A model generated the notes under the pieces. That model did no database searches. It saw only the letters and a program-made list of their open reading frames with translations, and had not been told where the DNA came from. From the NCBI RefSeq assembly GCF_026341515.1, contig NZ_JAPEOK010000001.1, forward strand, positions 2,294,001 through 2,358,000: 64,000 nucleotides of DNA, read 5' to 3'. The first letter of the stretch is position 1, and the number at the start of each line of letters is the position of its first letter. The position numbers were made by a program, and so were the translations under genes. Below, piece by piece: positions 37,485 to 45,523 of the stretch. This DNA comes from Streptomyces sp. NBC_00878. GTDB taxonomy: Bacteria; Actinomycetota; Actinomycetes; Streptomycetales; Streptomycetaceae.

Positions 37485-37611
37485 CCTGGCACGACACGGT
37501 CCGCTCCGGTCCGTGTGACTGACACCACCCTTGTCTCACACCTCGGGACAAGGGTGTCCGAATCGTGGACGAAGCTGGACTGTGTCCAGATCGCCGTGAC
37601 ACGCTTCCGTC

Positions 37612-37695
37612 ATGTCTGGAACTGGGATTGCCTTGGTGAGTCGGCGGCACGTCGACCTCGGCCGCATGTCCAGCGCCATCTGTCCGGCGAGCTGA
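37612..37695 (+). CDS. Cysteine-type leader peptide of the sulfate-assimilation operon
   Basis: A 27-codon frame starting MSGTGIALVS and ending RRHVDLGRMSSAICPAS before TGA. This matches the short putative leader peptide I know from upstream of cysteine and sulfur genes in many Streptomyces, including the conserved AICPAS end with its single cysteine codon. A hairpin at 37747-37770 and the sulfite reductase at 37832 follow, so ribosome behaviour on this frame could set operon readthrough according to cysteine supply (inference). It is too short for ordinary gene finding. Confidence 0.82.
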   Translation: MSGTGIALVSRRHVDLGRMSSAICPAS

Positions 37696-37746
37696 CCGCC
37701 CCGGCACGGCCGGTATTTCCCCGTTTACTTCCCCCCTGCGCGATGA

Positions 37747-37770
37747 AGCGCACGCGTTTTCGTGTGCGCT
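37747..37770 (+). promoter_or_regulatory. Attenuator-like hairpin before sulfite reductase
   Basis: A 10-bp stem (AGCGCACGCG with CGTGTGCGCT, one G-T pair) and TTTT loop is followed by CGTTTCC. It lies 51 bp after the leader peptide stop and 61 bp before the sulfite reductase start, the position of an attenuator. No alternative antiterminator pairing was worked out. Confidence 0.55.
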
Positions 37771-37831
37771 CGTTTCCGCAGGTATGAGCCGCTCTCCTTC
37801 CTGTCCCGCAGTCCCGAAGGACGTATCAACC

Positions 37832-39526
37832 ATGGCCGCCACCCCGCAGAATCCCGCCGCCGCGCCCCGCCGCAAGGTGAGCCGTCACCGCGGTGAGGGT
37901 CAGTGGGCCGTGGGTCACTTCACCCCGCTCAACGGCAACGAACAGTTCAAAAAGGACGACGACGGTCTCAACGTGCGGACACGCATTGAGACGATCTACT
38001 CCAAGCGGGGCTTCGACTCGATCGACCCCAACGACCTGCGCGGCCGGATGCGCTGGTGGGGCCTCTACACCCAGCGCAAGCCCGGGATCGACGGCGGCAA
38101 GACCGCGATCCTGGAGCCGGAGGAGCTCGACGACAAGTACTTCATGCTGCGGGTGCGGATCGACGGCGGACGCCTCACCACCCAGCAGCTGCGGGTCATC
38201 GGCGAGATCTCGCAGGAGTTCGCCCGGGGCACCGCGGACCTCACCGACCGGCAGAACGTCCAGTACCACTGGATCCGCATCGAGGACGTCCCGGAGATCT
38301 GGGAGCGCCTCGAAGCCGTCGGGCTTTCCACCACCGAGGCCTGCGGTGACACGCCCCGCGTCATCCTCGGTTCACCCGTCGCCGGGATCGCCGAGGACGA
38401 GATCATCGACGGCACGCCCGCGATCGACGTGATCCACCGCCGGATCATCGGCAACAAGGACTTCTCGAACCTGCCCCGCAAGTTCAAGTCCGCCATCTCC
38501 GGCTCACCGCTGCTCGACGTGGCGCACGAGATCAACGACATCGCCTTCGTCGGCGTGAACCACCCGGAGCACGGCCCCGGCTTCGACGTCTGGGTCGGCG
38601 GCGGTCTCTCCACCAACCCGAAGATCGGCCAGCGCCTCGGCGCCTGGGTCCCGCTGGACGAGGTCCCGGACGTCTACGAGGGCGTCATCTCGATCTTCCG
38701 CGACTACGGCTACCGGCGCCTGCGTACGCGCGCCCGGCTGAAGTTCCTCGTCGCCGACTGGGGTGTCGAGAAGTTCCGTCAGGTGCTGGAGGACGAGTAC
38801 CTGAAGCGCACGCTCATCGACGGCCCGGCGCCCGACCAGCCGGTCGCCCGCTGGCGCGACCACGTCGGCGTGCACCGGCAGCAGGACGGCCGGTACTACG
38901 TGGGCTTCGCCCCGCGCGTGGGCCGCGTGGACGGCGCGACCCTCACGAAGATCGCCGAGCTGGCCGAGGCGCACGGCTCCGGCCGCCTGCGCACCACCGT
39001 CGAGCAGAAGATGATCGTGCTCGACGTCGAGCAGGAGCGGATCGACTCGCTGGTGGAGGGCCTGGAGGCGCTCGACCTGACGGTCCGGCCGTCGCCCTTC
39101 CGGCGCGGCACGATGGCCTGCACCGGCATCGAGTACTGCAAGCTCGCCATCGTCGAGACCAAGGCGCGCGGTGCCTCGCTGATCGACGAACTGGAGCGCC
39201 GCATCCCCGAGTTCGACGAGCCCATCACCATCAACATCAACGGCTGCCCGAACGCCTGCGCCCGTATCCAGGTCGCGGACATCGGCCTCAAGGGCCAGTT
39301 GATGCTGAACGACCAGGGCGAGCAGGTCGAGGGCTACCAGGTGCACCTCGGCGGCGCGCTCGGCCTGGAGGCCGGCTTCGGCCGCAAGGTCCGCGGTCTG
39401 AAGGTCACTTCGGAGGAACTGCCCGACTACGTCGAGCGCGTGCTCAAGCGCTTCGAGGAGGAGCGCGAGGACGGCGAGCGCTTCGCCACGTGGGCCACGC
39501 GGGCCAGCGAGGAGTCGTTGTCATGA
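37832..39526 (+). CDS. Ferredoxin-type sulfite reductase (siroheme, 4Fe-4S)
   Basis: A 564-aa nitrite/sulfite reductase reducing sulfite to sulfide with six electrons. Siroheme/iron-sulfur ligands are C430 and C436 (CTGIEYC) and C472 and C476 (GCPNAC). Duplicated ferredoxin-like half-domains surround them (LTDRQNVQYHW; RTTVEQKMIVLDV). The ATG at 37832 follows GAAGGA. It heads the sulfate-reduction genes and overlaps the 59-aa gene by four bases (ATGA). The position next to APS reductase and sulfurylase genes favours sulfite over nitrite. No electron-donor ferredoxin is encoded nearby. Confidence 0.94.
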   Translation: MAATPQNPAAAPRRKVSRHRGEGQWAVGHFTPLNGNEQFKKDDDGLNVRTRIETIYSKRGFDSIDPNDLRGRMRWWGLYTQRKPGIDGGKTAILEPEELDDKYFMLRVRIDGGRLTTQQLRVIGEISQEFARGTADLTDRQNVQYHWIRIEDVPEIWERLEAVGLSTTEACGDTPRVILGSPVAGIAEDEIIDGTPAIDVIHRRIIGNKDFSNLPRKFKSAISGSPLLDVAHEINDIAFVGVNHPEHGPGFDVWVGGGLSTNPKIGQRLGAWVPLDEVPDVYEGVISIFRDYGYRRLRTRARLKFLVADWGVEKFRQVLEDEYLKRTLIDGPAPDQPVARWRDHVGVHRQQDGRYYVGFAPRVGRVDGATLTKIAELAEAHGSGRLRTTVEQKMIVLDVEQERIDSLVEGLEALDLTVRPSPFRRGTMACTGIEYCKLAIVETKARGASLIDELERRIPEFDEPITININGCPNACARIQVADIGLKGQLMLNDQGEQVEGYQVHLGGALGLEAGFGRKVRGLKVTSEELPDYVERVLKRFEEEREDGERFATWATRASEESLS

Positions 39527-39702
39527 GCGAGCGTGCGGCGCCCTTCTACTGCCCCTACTGCGGTGACGAGGACCTGCGTCCCAGCGAGCAGGGGCACGGC
39601 GCGTGGGAATGCGCGGCATGCAGTCGAGCCTTCCAACTGAAGTTCCTCGGGCTGCTTGCCCGGGGGGTTCAGCGCACCGACGGTGGAGGGGACGAGATAT
39701 GA
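39523..39702 (+). CDS. Small zinc-ribbon-like protein conserved in sulfate-assimilation operons
   Basis: A 59-aa protein with two CxxC pairs (FYCPYCGDE and WECAACSRAF) typical of a zinc ribbon. It is coupled on both sides by ATGA overlaps, between sulfite reductase and APS reductase, so it must be translated with them. From memory a similar small protein sits here in other Streptomyces. Its function is unknown; metal or sulfide handling, or an assembly role for the reductases, would fit. Confidence 0.8.
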   Translation: MSERAAPFYCPYCGDEDLRPSEQGHGAWECAACSRAFQLKFLGLLARGVQRTDGGGDEI

Positions 39703-40478
39703 CGACCGTTCGGATCGATGCCGATACCCATACCGATACCGACACCCATACCGATACCCGTACCGAGAATCAGGCCGACCCTGAGCTCGGCCGGGACGCC
39801 GAGCTCAAGGCGCTCGCCGAGCAGGCCGGCCGCGACCTGGAGGACGCCTCCGCACTGGAGATCCTCCAGTGGGCGGCGGACACCTTCGGCAAGCAGTTCT
39901 GTGTGACCTCCTCGATGGAGGACGCGGTGGTCGCCCACCTCGCCTCCCGCGCGAGGCCCGGCGTGGACGTCGTCTTCCTCGACACCGGCTACCACTTCGA
40001 GGAGACCATCGGCACCCGGGACGCGGTCGAGGCCGTGATGGACGTCAACGTCATCACGCTCACCCCGCGCCAGACCGTGGCCGAGCAGGACTCCGAGTAC
40101 GGACCGAAGCTGCACGACCGCAACCCCGACCTGTGCTGCGCGCTGCGGAAGGTCAAGCCCCTGGAAGAGGGGCTCACCAAGTACCGCGCGTGGGCGACGG
40201 GTCTGCGCCGCGACGAGTCCCCGACCCGGGCGAACACCCCGGTCGTCGGCTGGGACGAGAAGCGCCGCAAGGTCAAGGTCTCGCCGATCGCCCGCTGGAC
40301 GCAGGACGACGTCGACGCGTACGTCACCGAGCACGGCGTACTCACCAACCCCCTGCTGATGGACGGCTACGCCTCCGTCGGCTGCGCCCCCTGCACCCGC
40401 CGGGTCCTTGAGGGCGAGGACGCTCGCGCCGGCCGCTGGGCGGGCCGCGCGAAGACCGAGTGCGGACTGCACGGCTGA
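39699..40478 (+). CDS. cysH: Assimilatory APS reductase (4Fe-4S type CysH)
   Basis: A 259-aa enzyme reducing adenylylsulfate to sulfite. C146-C147 (LCCALRK) and C229/C232 (GCAPC) form the four-cysteine cluster site that distinguishes APS reductases from PAPS reductases. C255 in the ECGLH tail is the catalytic cysteine. The N-terminus has a repetitive His/Asp/Thr stretch (residues 7-22) encoded by 6-bp DNA repeats that is unlikely to be folded. The start overlaps the zinc-ribbon gene stop (ATGA). Confidence 0.93.
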   Translation: MTTVRIDADTHTDTDTHTDTRTENQADPELGRDAELKALAEQAGRDLEDASALEILQWAADTFGKQFCVTSSMEDAVVAHLASRARPGVDVVFLDTGYHFEETIGTRDAVEAVMDVNVITLTPRQTVAEQDSEYGPKLHDRNPDLCCALRKVKPLEEGLTKYRAWATGLRRDESPTRANTPVVGWDEKRRKVKVSPIARWTQDDVDAYVTEHGVLTNPLLMDGYASVGCAPCTRRVLEGEDARAGRWAGRAKTECGLHG

Positions 40479-40531
40479 TCATGGCTGCTACTTCGATGAA
40501 TTCGTCGCCTTCGATGAACCAGGAGATTCAA

Positions 40532-41065
40532 GTGACCGGAGCCACCATCTGGCTCACGGGTCTGCCGAGCGCCGGCAAGACCACCATCGCGTACGAACTG
40601 GCCGGACGGCTGCGCGAGGAGGGCCACCGTGTCGAGGTGCTCGACGGCGACGAGATCCGTACGTTCCTGACGGCGGGCCTCGGCTTCAGCCGCGAGGACC
40701 GGCACACGAACGTACAGCGCATCGGTTTCCTCGCCGACCTGCTGGCCCGCAACGGCGTCAAGACGCTCGTGCCGGTCATCGCCCCGTACGCGGACAGCCG
40801 CGAGGCGGTGCGGGGGCGCCACCAGGCGAGCGGGGCCGCGTACCTGGAGGTGCATGTCGCCACTCCGGTCGAGGTGTGCAGCGAGCGGGACGTGAAGGGC
40901 CTGTACGCCAAGCAGGCGGCGGGCGAGATCTCGGGTCTCACCGGGGTCGACGACCCGTACGAGGAGCCCGAGTCGCCGGATCTGCGCATCGAGTCGCACA
41001 CCCAGTCCGTGCAGGAGTCCGCGGCGGCGCTGCACGCGCTGCTCGCCGAGAGGGGTCTCGCATGA
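40532..41065 (+). CDS. cysC: Adenylylsulfate (APS) kinase
   Basis: A 177-aa P-loop kinase that phosphorylates APS to PAPS. Walker A is GLPSAGKT at residues 10-17, followed by VEVLDGDEIR and the FSREDRHTNVQRIGF lid. The GTG at 40532 with AGGAG 6 bp upstream gives the usual length; upstream ATGs would add a Ser/Asn-rich tail. Its stop overlaps cysD (ATGA). Because the reductase next door uses APS directly, PAPS made here probably serves other sulfotransfer reactions. Confidence 0.93.
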   Translation: MTGATIWLTGLPSAGKTTIAYELAGRLREEGHRVEVLDGDEIRTFLTAGLGFSREDRHTNVQRIGFLADLLARNGVKTLVPVIAPYADSREAVRGRHQASGAAYLEVHVATPVEVCSERDVKGLYAKQAAGEISGLTGVDDPYEEPESPDLRIESHTQSVQESAAALHALLAERGLA

Positions 41066-42003
41066 CGACGACCGTTGCCGATGTCTCCGAGGAGGGGACC
41101 GACAGCCCGTACGCGCTGAGCCACCTGGACGCTCTGGAGTCCGAGGCGGTGCACATCTTCCGTGAGGTGGCGGGCGAGTTCGAGCGGCCGGTGGTCCTCT
41201 TCTCCGGCGGCAAGGACTCCATCGTCATGCTGCATCTGGCGCTGAAGGCGTTCGCGCCCGCCGCGGTGCCGTTCTCGCTGCTGCACGTGGACACCGGGCA
41301 CAACTTCCCGGAGGTCCTGGAGTACCGCGACCGTACGGTGAAGAAGCACGGGCTGCGGCTGCACGTCGCCTCCGTGCAGGACTACATCGACCGCGGCGTC
41401 CTCAAGGAGCGCCCGGACGGGACGCGTAACCCCCTGCAGACCCTGCCGCTGACGGAGAAGATCCAGGCCGAGCGGTTCGACGCGGTGTTCGGCGGCGGAC
41501 GCCGGGACGAGGAGAAGGCCCGCGCCAAGGAGCGGGTGTTCTCACTGCGGGACGAGTTCTCCCAGTGGGACCCGCGCCGCCAGCGTCCCGAGCTGTGGAA
41601 CCTCTACAACGGACGGCACGCGCCCGGCGAGCACGTCCGCGTTTTTCCGTTGAGCAACTGGACCGAGCTGGACGTCTGGCAGTACATCGCCCGCGAGGGC
41701 ATCGAGCTGCCGGAGATCTACTTCGCGCACGAGCGGGAGGTGTTCCAGCGGGCCGGCATGTGGCTGACGGCGGGCGGCTGGGGCGGCCCGAAGGGCGGCG
41801 AGAGTGTCGAGAAGCGGCAGGTCCGCTACCGGACCGTGGGCGACATGTCCTGCACGGGTGCCGTCGACTCGGACGCCACCACGCTGGACGCCGTGATCGC
41901 CGAGATCGCCGCCTCCCGGCTCACCGAGCGGGGCGCCACCCGCGCCGACGACAAGATGTCCGAGGCCGCGATGGAAGACCGCAAGCGCGAGGGGTACTTC
42001 TAA
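41062..42003 (+). CDS. cysD: Sulfate adenylyltransferase subunit 2 (CysD)
   Basis: A 313-aa PP-loop ATP pyrophosphatase with SGGKDS at residues 48-53, and RDEEKARAKER and DMSCTGAV further on. With CysN it makes APS from sulfate and ATP. The start at 41062 overlaps the cysC stop. cysN follows after two bases, as expected for an obligate heterodimer. Confidence 0.95.
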   Translation: MTTTVADVSEEGTDSPYALSHLDALESEAVHIFREVAGEFERPVVLFSGGKDSIVMLHLALKAFAPAAVPFSLLHVDTGHNFPEVLEYRDRTVKKHGLRLHVASVQDYIDRGVLKERPDGTRNPLQTLPLTEKIQAERFDAVFGGGRRDEEKARAKERVFSLRDEFSQWDPRRQRPELWNLYNGRHAPGEHVRVFPLSNWTELDVWQYIAREGIELPEIYFAHEREVFQRAGMWLTAGGWGGPKGGESVEKRQVRYRTVGDMSCTGAVDSDATTLDAVIAEIAASRLTERGATRADDKMSEAAMEDRKREGYF

Positions 42004-42005
42004 CC

Positions 42006-43361
42006 ATGACCAGCACCGCCGAACCCACCGTGCCGCTCTCGGTCGAGCAGCTCTCCGAGACGACCCTGCTGCGCTTCGCGACCGCCGGGTCCGTCGACGA
42101 CGGCAAGTCCACCCTCGTCGGCCGCCTGCTGCACGACTCCAAGTCGGTCCTCACCGACCAGTTGGAGGCCGTGGAGCACGCCTCGCGCAACCGCGGCCAG
42201 GACACGCCCGACCTCGCGCTGCTCACCGACGGTCTGCGGGCCGAGCGGGAGCAGGGCATCACGATCGACGTGGCGTACCGTTACTTCGCCACGGCCCGGC
42301 GCCGGTTCATCCTCGCCGACACGCCCGGACACGTGCAGTACACCCGCAACATGGTGACGGGTGCCTCCACGGCCGAGCTGACGGTGGTCCTCGTGGACGC
42401 CCGCAACGGTGTCGTCGAGCAGACCCGGCGCCACGCGGCGATCGCCGCGCTGCTGCGCGTCCCGCACGTCGTGCTGGCGGTCAACAAGATGGACCTCATC
42501 GAGTACAAGGAGTCCGTCTTCGCGGCGATCGCCGAGGAGTTCACGGCGTACGCCTCCGAGCTGGGCGTCCCCGAGATCACCGCGATCCCGATCTCCGCGC
42601 TCGTCGGCGACAACGTGGTGGACCCGTCGGCCAACATGGACTGGTACGGCGGCCCGACCTTCCTGGAGCACCTGGAGACGGTCCCGGTCAGCCACGACCT
42701 CACGACCTGCCACGCGCGTCTGCCCGTGCAGTACGTGATCCGTCCGCAGACCGCCGAACACCCCGACTACCGGGGGTACGCGGGCCAGATCGCGGCCGGC
42801 GCCTTCCGCGTCGGCGAGGCGGTCACCGTGCTGCCCTCCGGCCGTACGTCGCGGATCTCCGGGATCGACCTGCTCGGCGAGCCGGTCGACGTGGCCTGGA
42901 CGACACAGTCGGTGACGGTCCTCCTGGAGGACGACGTCGACATCTCGCGCGGCGACCTGCTCGTACCGACCAAGGACGCACCCGCGACCACGCAGGACGT
43001 CGAGGCGACCGTCTGCCACGTCGCCGACGCGCCGCTGACGATCGGCCACCGCGTGCTGCTCAAGCACGGCACCCGCACGGTCAAGGCGATCGTCAAGGAC
43101 ATCCCGTCCCGGCTGACCCTCGACGACCTGTCGCTGCACCCGCACCCGGGCCACCTGGTCGCCAACGACATCGGCCGCGTCAAGATCCGTACGGCCGAGC
43201 CGCTGCCGGTCGACTCGTACGCCGACTCCCGGCGCACCGGTTCCTTCATCCTGATCGACCCCTCCGACGGCACCACGCTCACCGCGGGCATGGTCGGCGA
43301 GTCCTTCGCCTCTCCGGAGCCGGTCAAGGCCGAGGCGGACGACGACGGTTGGGACTTCTGA
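42006..43361 (+). CDS. cysN: Sulfate adenylyltransferase subunit 1, GTPase (CysN)
   Basis: A 451-aa EF-Tu-like GTPase whose GTP hydrolysis drives APS formation by CysD. G1 is GSVDDGKST at residues 28-36, G2/G3 EREQGITIDVAYRYF and ADTPGH, and G4 NKMD. It lacks the APS-kinase fusion seen in NodQ, consistent with the separate cysC upstream. The length is a little shorter than E. coli CysN (475 aa). Confidence 0.95.
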   Translation: MTSTAEPTVPLSVEQLSETTLLRFATAGSVDDGKSTLVGRLLHDSKSVLTDQLEAVEHASRNRGQDTPDLALLTDGLRAEREQGITIDVAYRYFATARRRFILADTPGHVQYTRNMVTGASTAELTVVLVDARNGVVEQTRRHAAIAALLRVPHVVLAVNKMDLIEYKESVFAAIAEEFTAYASELGVPEITAIPISALVGDNVVDPSANMDWYGGPTFLEHLETVPVSHDLTTCHARLPVQYVIRPQTAEHPDYRGYAGQIAAGAFRVGEAVTVLPSGRTSRISGIDLLGEPVDVAWTTQSVTVLLEDDVDISRGDLLVPTKDAPATTQDVEATVCHVADAPLTIGHRVLLKHGTRTVKAIVKDIPSRLTLDDLSLHPHPGHLVANDIGRVKIRTAEPLPVDSYADSRRTGSFILIDPSDGTTLTAGMVGESFASPEPVKAEADDDGWDF

Positions 43362-43362
43362 C

Positions 43363-43467
43363 ATGACTTCCCACGACTTCTACTCCACGTTCGCGAAGGA
43401 GGGCGGCCGCGTCGGCAGCGGCGCCCTCGGCAGCGGGCACGGCGGGGTGGCGCGATGTGCGTGCTGA
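43363..43467 (+). CDS. Possible short open frame between cysN and the ABC transporter
   Basis: A 34-codon frame starting MTSHDFYSTFAKEGG, one base after the cysN stop codon and ending ...ARCAC before TGA. Two of its last three codons are cysteine. It has normal codon bias but no recognised family. It could be a small protein, a second cysteine-sensing leader or chance. The ABC lipoprotein start is 125 bp downstream. Confidence 0.35.
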   Translation: MTSHDFYSTFAKEGGRVGSGALGSGHGGVARCAC

Positions 43468-43591
43468 CGTACGCGCACTGCCTGCGCGCCCCGTCCCCCC
43501 GCCCGCCGTCGCGGATACGACGAAGACCTGCCGACCTCCCGGCCACGACCTGAAGAACGTGACCGCCGGGCCAACGAGAGGAACCCCTCCC

Positions 43592-44698
43592 GTGCCTGCC
43601 AACCGCTCCCGAGCCTTCCGGCGCACTGCCGCGGCCATAGCCGCGCTCCCCCTCCTCACCCTCGCCGCCTGCGGCTACGGCTCCGAGTCCAAGGACGACG
43701 GCACCTCGAAGGTCGCCGCCGAGGGCAAGAAGCTCTCCACCGACACCGTCCGGATCGGCTACTTCCCGAACCTGACGCACGCCACCGCACTCGTGGGCGA
43801 CCAGGAGGGGCTGCTGCAGAAGGAGCTGGGGGGCACGAAGGCCTCGTACGCCCAGTTCAACGCGGGTCCTTCGGAGATCGAGGCGCTCAACTCCGGTTCG
43901 ATCGACATCGGCTGGATCGGCCCCTCGCCCGCCATCAATGGCTACAGCACCACCGACGGCAAGGGCCTTCGGATCATCGGCGGCTCCGCGTCCGGCGGTG
44001 TGAAGCTGGTGGTCAACCCGGACAAGGTCAAGTCCCTGAAGGACATCAAGGGCAAGAAGATCGCGACCCCGCAGCTGGGCAACACGCAGGACGTGGCGTT
44101 CCTCAACTGGATCGCGGAGCAGGGCTGGAAGGTCGACGCCGAGAGCGGCAAGGGCGATGTGTCCGTGGTCCGCACGGACAACAAGATCACCCCGGACGCC
44201 TACAAGTCGGGCTCCATCGACGGTGCGTGGGTGCCGGAGCCGACCGCGTCCAAGCTGGTCGCCGAGGGCGGCAAGGTGCTGCTCGACGAGGCCGGCCTGT
44301 GGCCGGACAAGAAGTTCGTGATCACGAACATCATCGTGTCGCAGAAGTTCCTCAAGGAGCACCCGGACGTCGTCGAGGCGGTGCTGCGTGGCTCGGTGAA
44401 GACCAACACGTGGATCAACGCCAACCCGGACAAGGCGAAGGCCGCCGCCAACACCAAGCTGGAGGAGCTGTCCGGCAAGGCGCTGCCCGCCAACGTGATC
44501 GACCCGGCGTGGAAGTCGATCCAGTTCACCGACGATCCGCTAGCCTCGACCCTCAACACCGAGGCGGAGCACGCGGTGAAGGCGGGTCTGCTGGAGCAGC
44601 CGAAGCTCGACGGCATCTACGATCTCGCGCCGCTGAACAAGGTCCTCAAGGCTGAAGGCAAGAGCACGGTCGAGGACGCCGGTCTCGGCGTCAAGTAA
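43592..44698 (+). CDS. ABC transporter substrate-binding lipoprotein (SsuA/sulfonate-type)
   Basis: A 368-aa lipoprotein. A basic N-terminus and LLTLAAC lipobox place the lipidated cysteine at about C27. The mature region (RIGYFPNLTHATALVGDQEG, then GSIDIGWIGPSPAIN, DGAWVPEP) is the NMT1/SsuA type that binds sulfonates, nitrate or related anions. The GTG at 43592 follows GAGAGGA at 43576. Its place in the sulfate-reduction operon, followed by ATPase and permease, supports import of an organic or inorganic sulfur source. Confidence 0.9.
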   Translation: MPANRSRAFRRTAAAIAALPLLTLAACGYGSESKDDGTSKVAAEGKKLSTDTVRIGYFPNLTHATALVGDQEGLLQKELGGTKASYAQFNAGPSEIEALNSGSIDIGWIGPSPAINGYSTTDGKGLRIIGGSASGGVKLVVNPDKVKSLKDIKGKKIATPQLGNTQDVAFLNWIAEQGWKVDAESGKGDVSVVRTDNKITPDAYKSGSIDGAWVPEPTASKLVAEGGKVLLDEAGLWPDKKFVITNIIVSQKFLKEHPDVVEAVLRGSVKTNTWINANPDKAKAAANTKLEELSGKALPANVIDPAWKSIQFTDDPLASTLNTEAEHAVKAGLLEQPKLDGIYDLAPLNKVLKAEGKSTVEDAGLGVK

Positions 44699-44734
44699 GC
44701 CCGGACACTCATGAGTTCCCAGGAGGTGACGACC

Positions 44735-45523
44735 ATGGCAACCGCCCTCGCCAAGACCGTCGACGCCAGTACGTCGGTGGAGTACGCCGCGCGGATCGAG
44801 CACGTCTCGAAGTCCTTCGCCGGACCCGCCGGGCAGCAGCTCGTCCTGGACGACATCACGCTCGATGTCGCGCCGGGCGAGTTCGTCACCCTCCTGGGAG
44901 CCTCCGGGTGTGGCAAGTCGACGCTGCTGAATCTGGTCGCCGGGCTCGACAAGCCGTCCGCGGGCGGCATCAGCACCGACGGCCGCCCGGCCCTGATGTT
45001 CCAGGAGCACGCCCTTTTCCCGTGGCTGACCGCGGGCAAGAACATCGAACTCGCCCTGAGGCTGCGGGGCGTGCCGAAGTCCGAGCGCCGTGAGAAGGCG
45101 GAGGAGCTGCTCGAACTCGTCCGCCTGAAGGGCGCGTACGGCAAGCGGGTGCACGAGCTGTCGGGCGGTATGCGGCAGCGGGTCGCCCTGTCCCGCGCGC
45201 TCGCGCAGGACAGCAAGCTGCTGCTGATGGACGAGCCGTTCGCGGCACTCGACGCGATCACGCGGGACGTGCTGCACGACGAACTGACGCGTATCTGGCG
45301 CGAGACGAACGTGTCGGTGCTGTTCGTGACGCACAACGTGCGCGAGGCGGTACGGCTCGCCGAGCGTGTGGTGCTGCTCTCCTCGCGCCCGGGGCGTGTC
45401 GCGCGGGAGTGGACGGTCGACATCCCGCAGCCGCGCCGTATCGAGGACTCCGCCGTGGCGGAACTGTCCGTCGAGATCACCGAACAACTGCGTGGGGAGA
45501 TCCGCCGTCATGGCCAGCACTGA
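44735..45523 (+). CDS. ABC transporter ATP-binding protein (SsuB-like)
   Basis: A 262-aa ATPase with Walker A GASGCGKST, signature LSGGMRQRVALSRAL, Walker B LLLMDEP and a switch histidine (VTHNVREAVRLAE). The ATG at 44735 is chosen because CAGGAGGTG lies directly upstream, inside the longer frame that begins at 44711. It overlaps the permease start by 14 bp. It energises import through the permease that follows. Confidence 0.93.
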   Translation: MATALAKTVDASTSVEYAARIEHVSKSFAGPAGQQLVLDDITLDVAPGEFVTLLGASGCGKSTLLNLVAGLDKPSAGGISTDGRPALMFQEHALFPWLTAGKNIELALRLRGVPKSERREKAEELLELVRLKGAYGKRVHELSGGMRQRVALSRALAQDSKLLLMDEPFAALDAITRDVLHDELTRIWRETNVSVLFVTHNVREAVRLAERVVLLSSRPGRVAREWTVDIPQPRRIEDSAVAELSVEITEQLRGEIRRHGQH

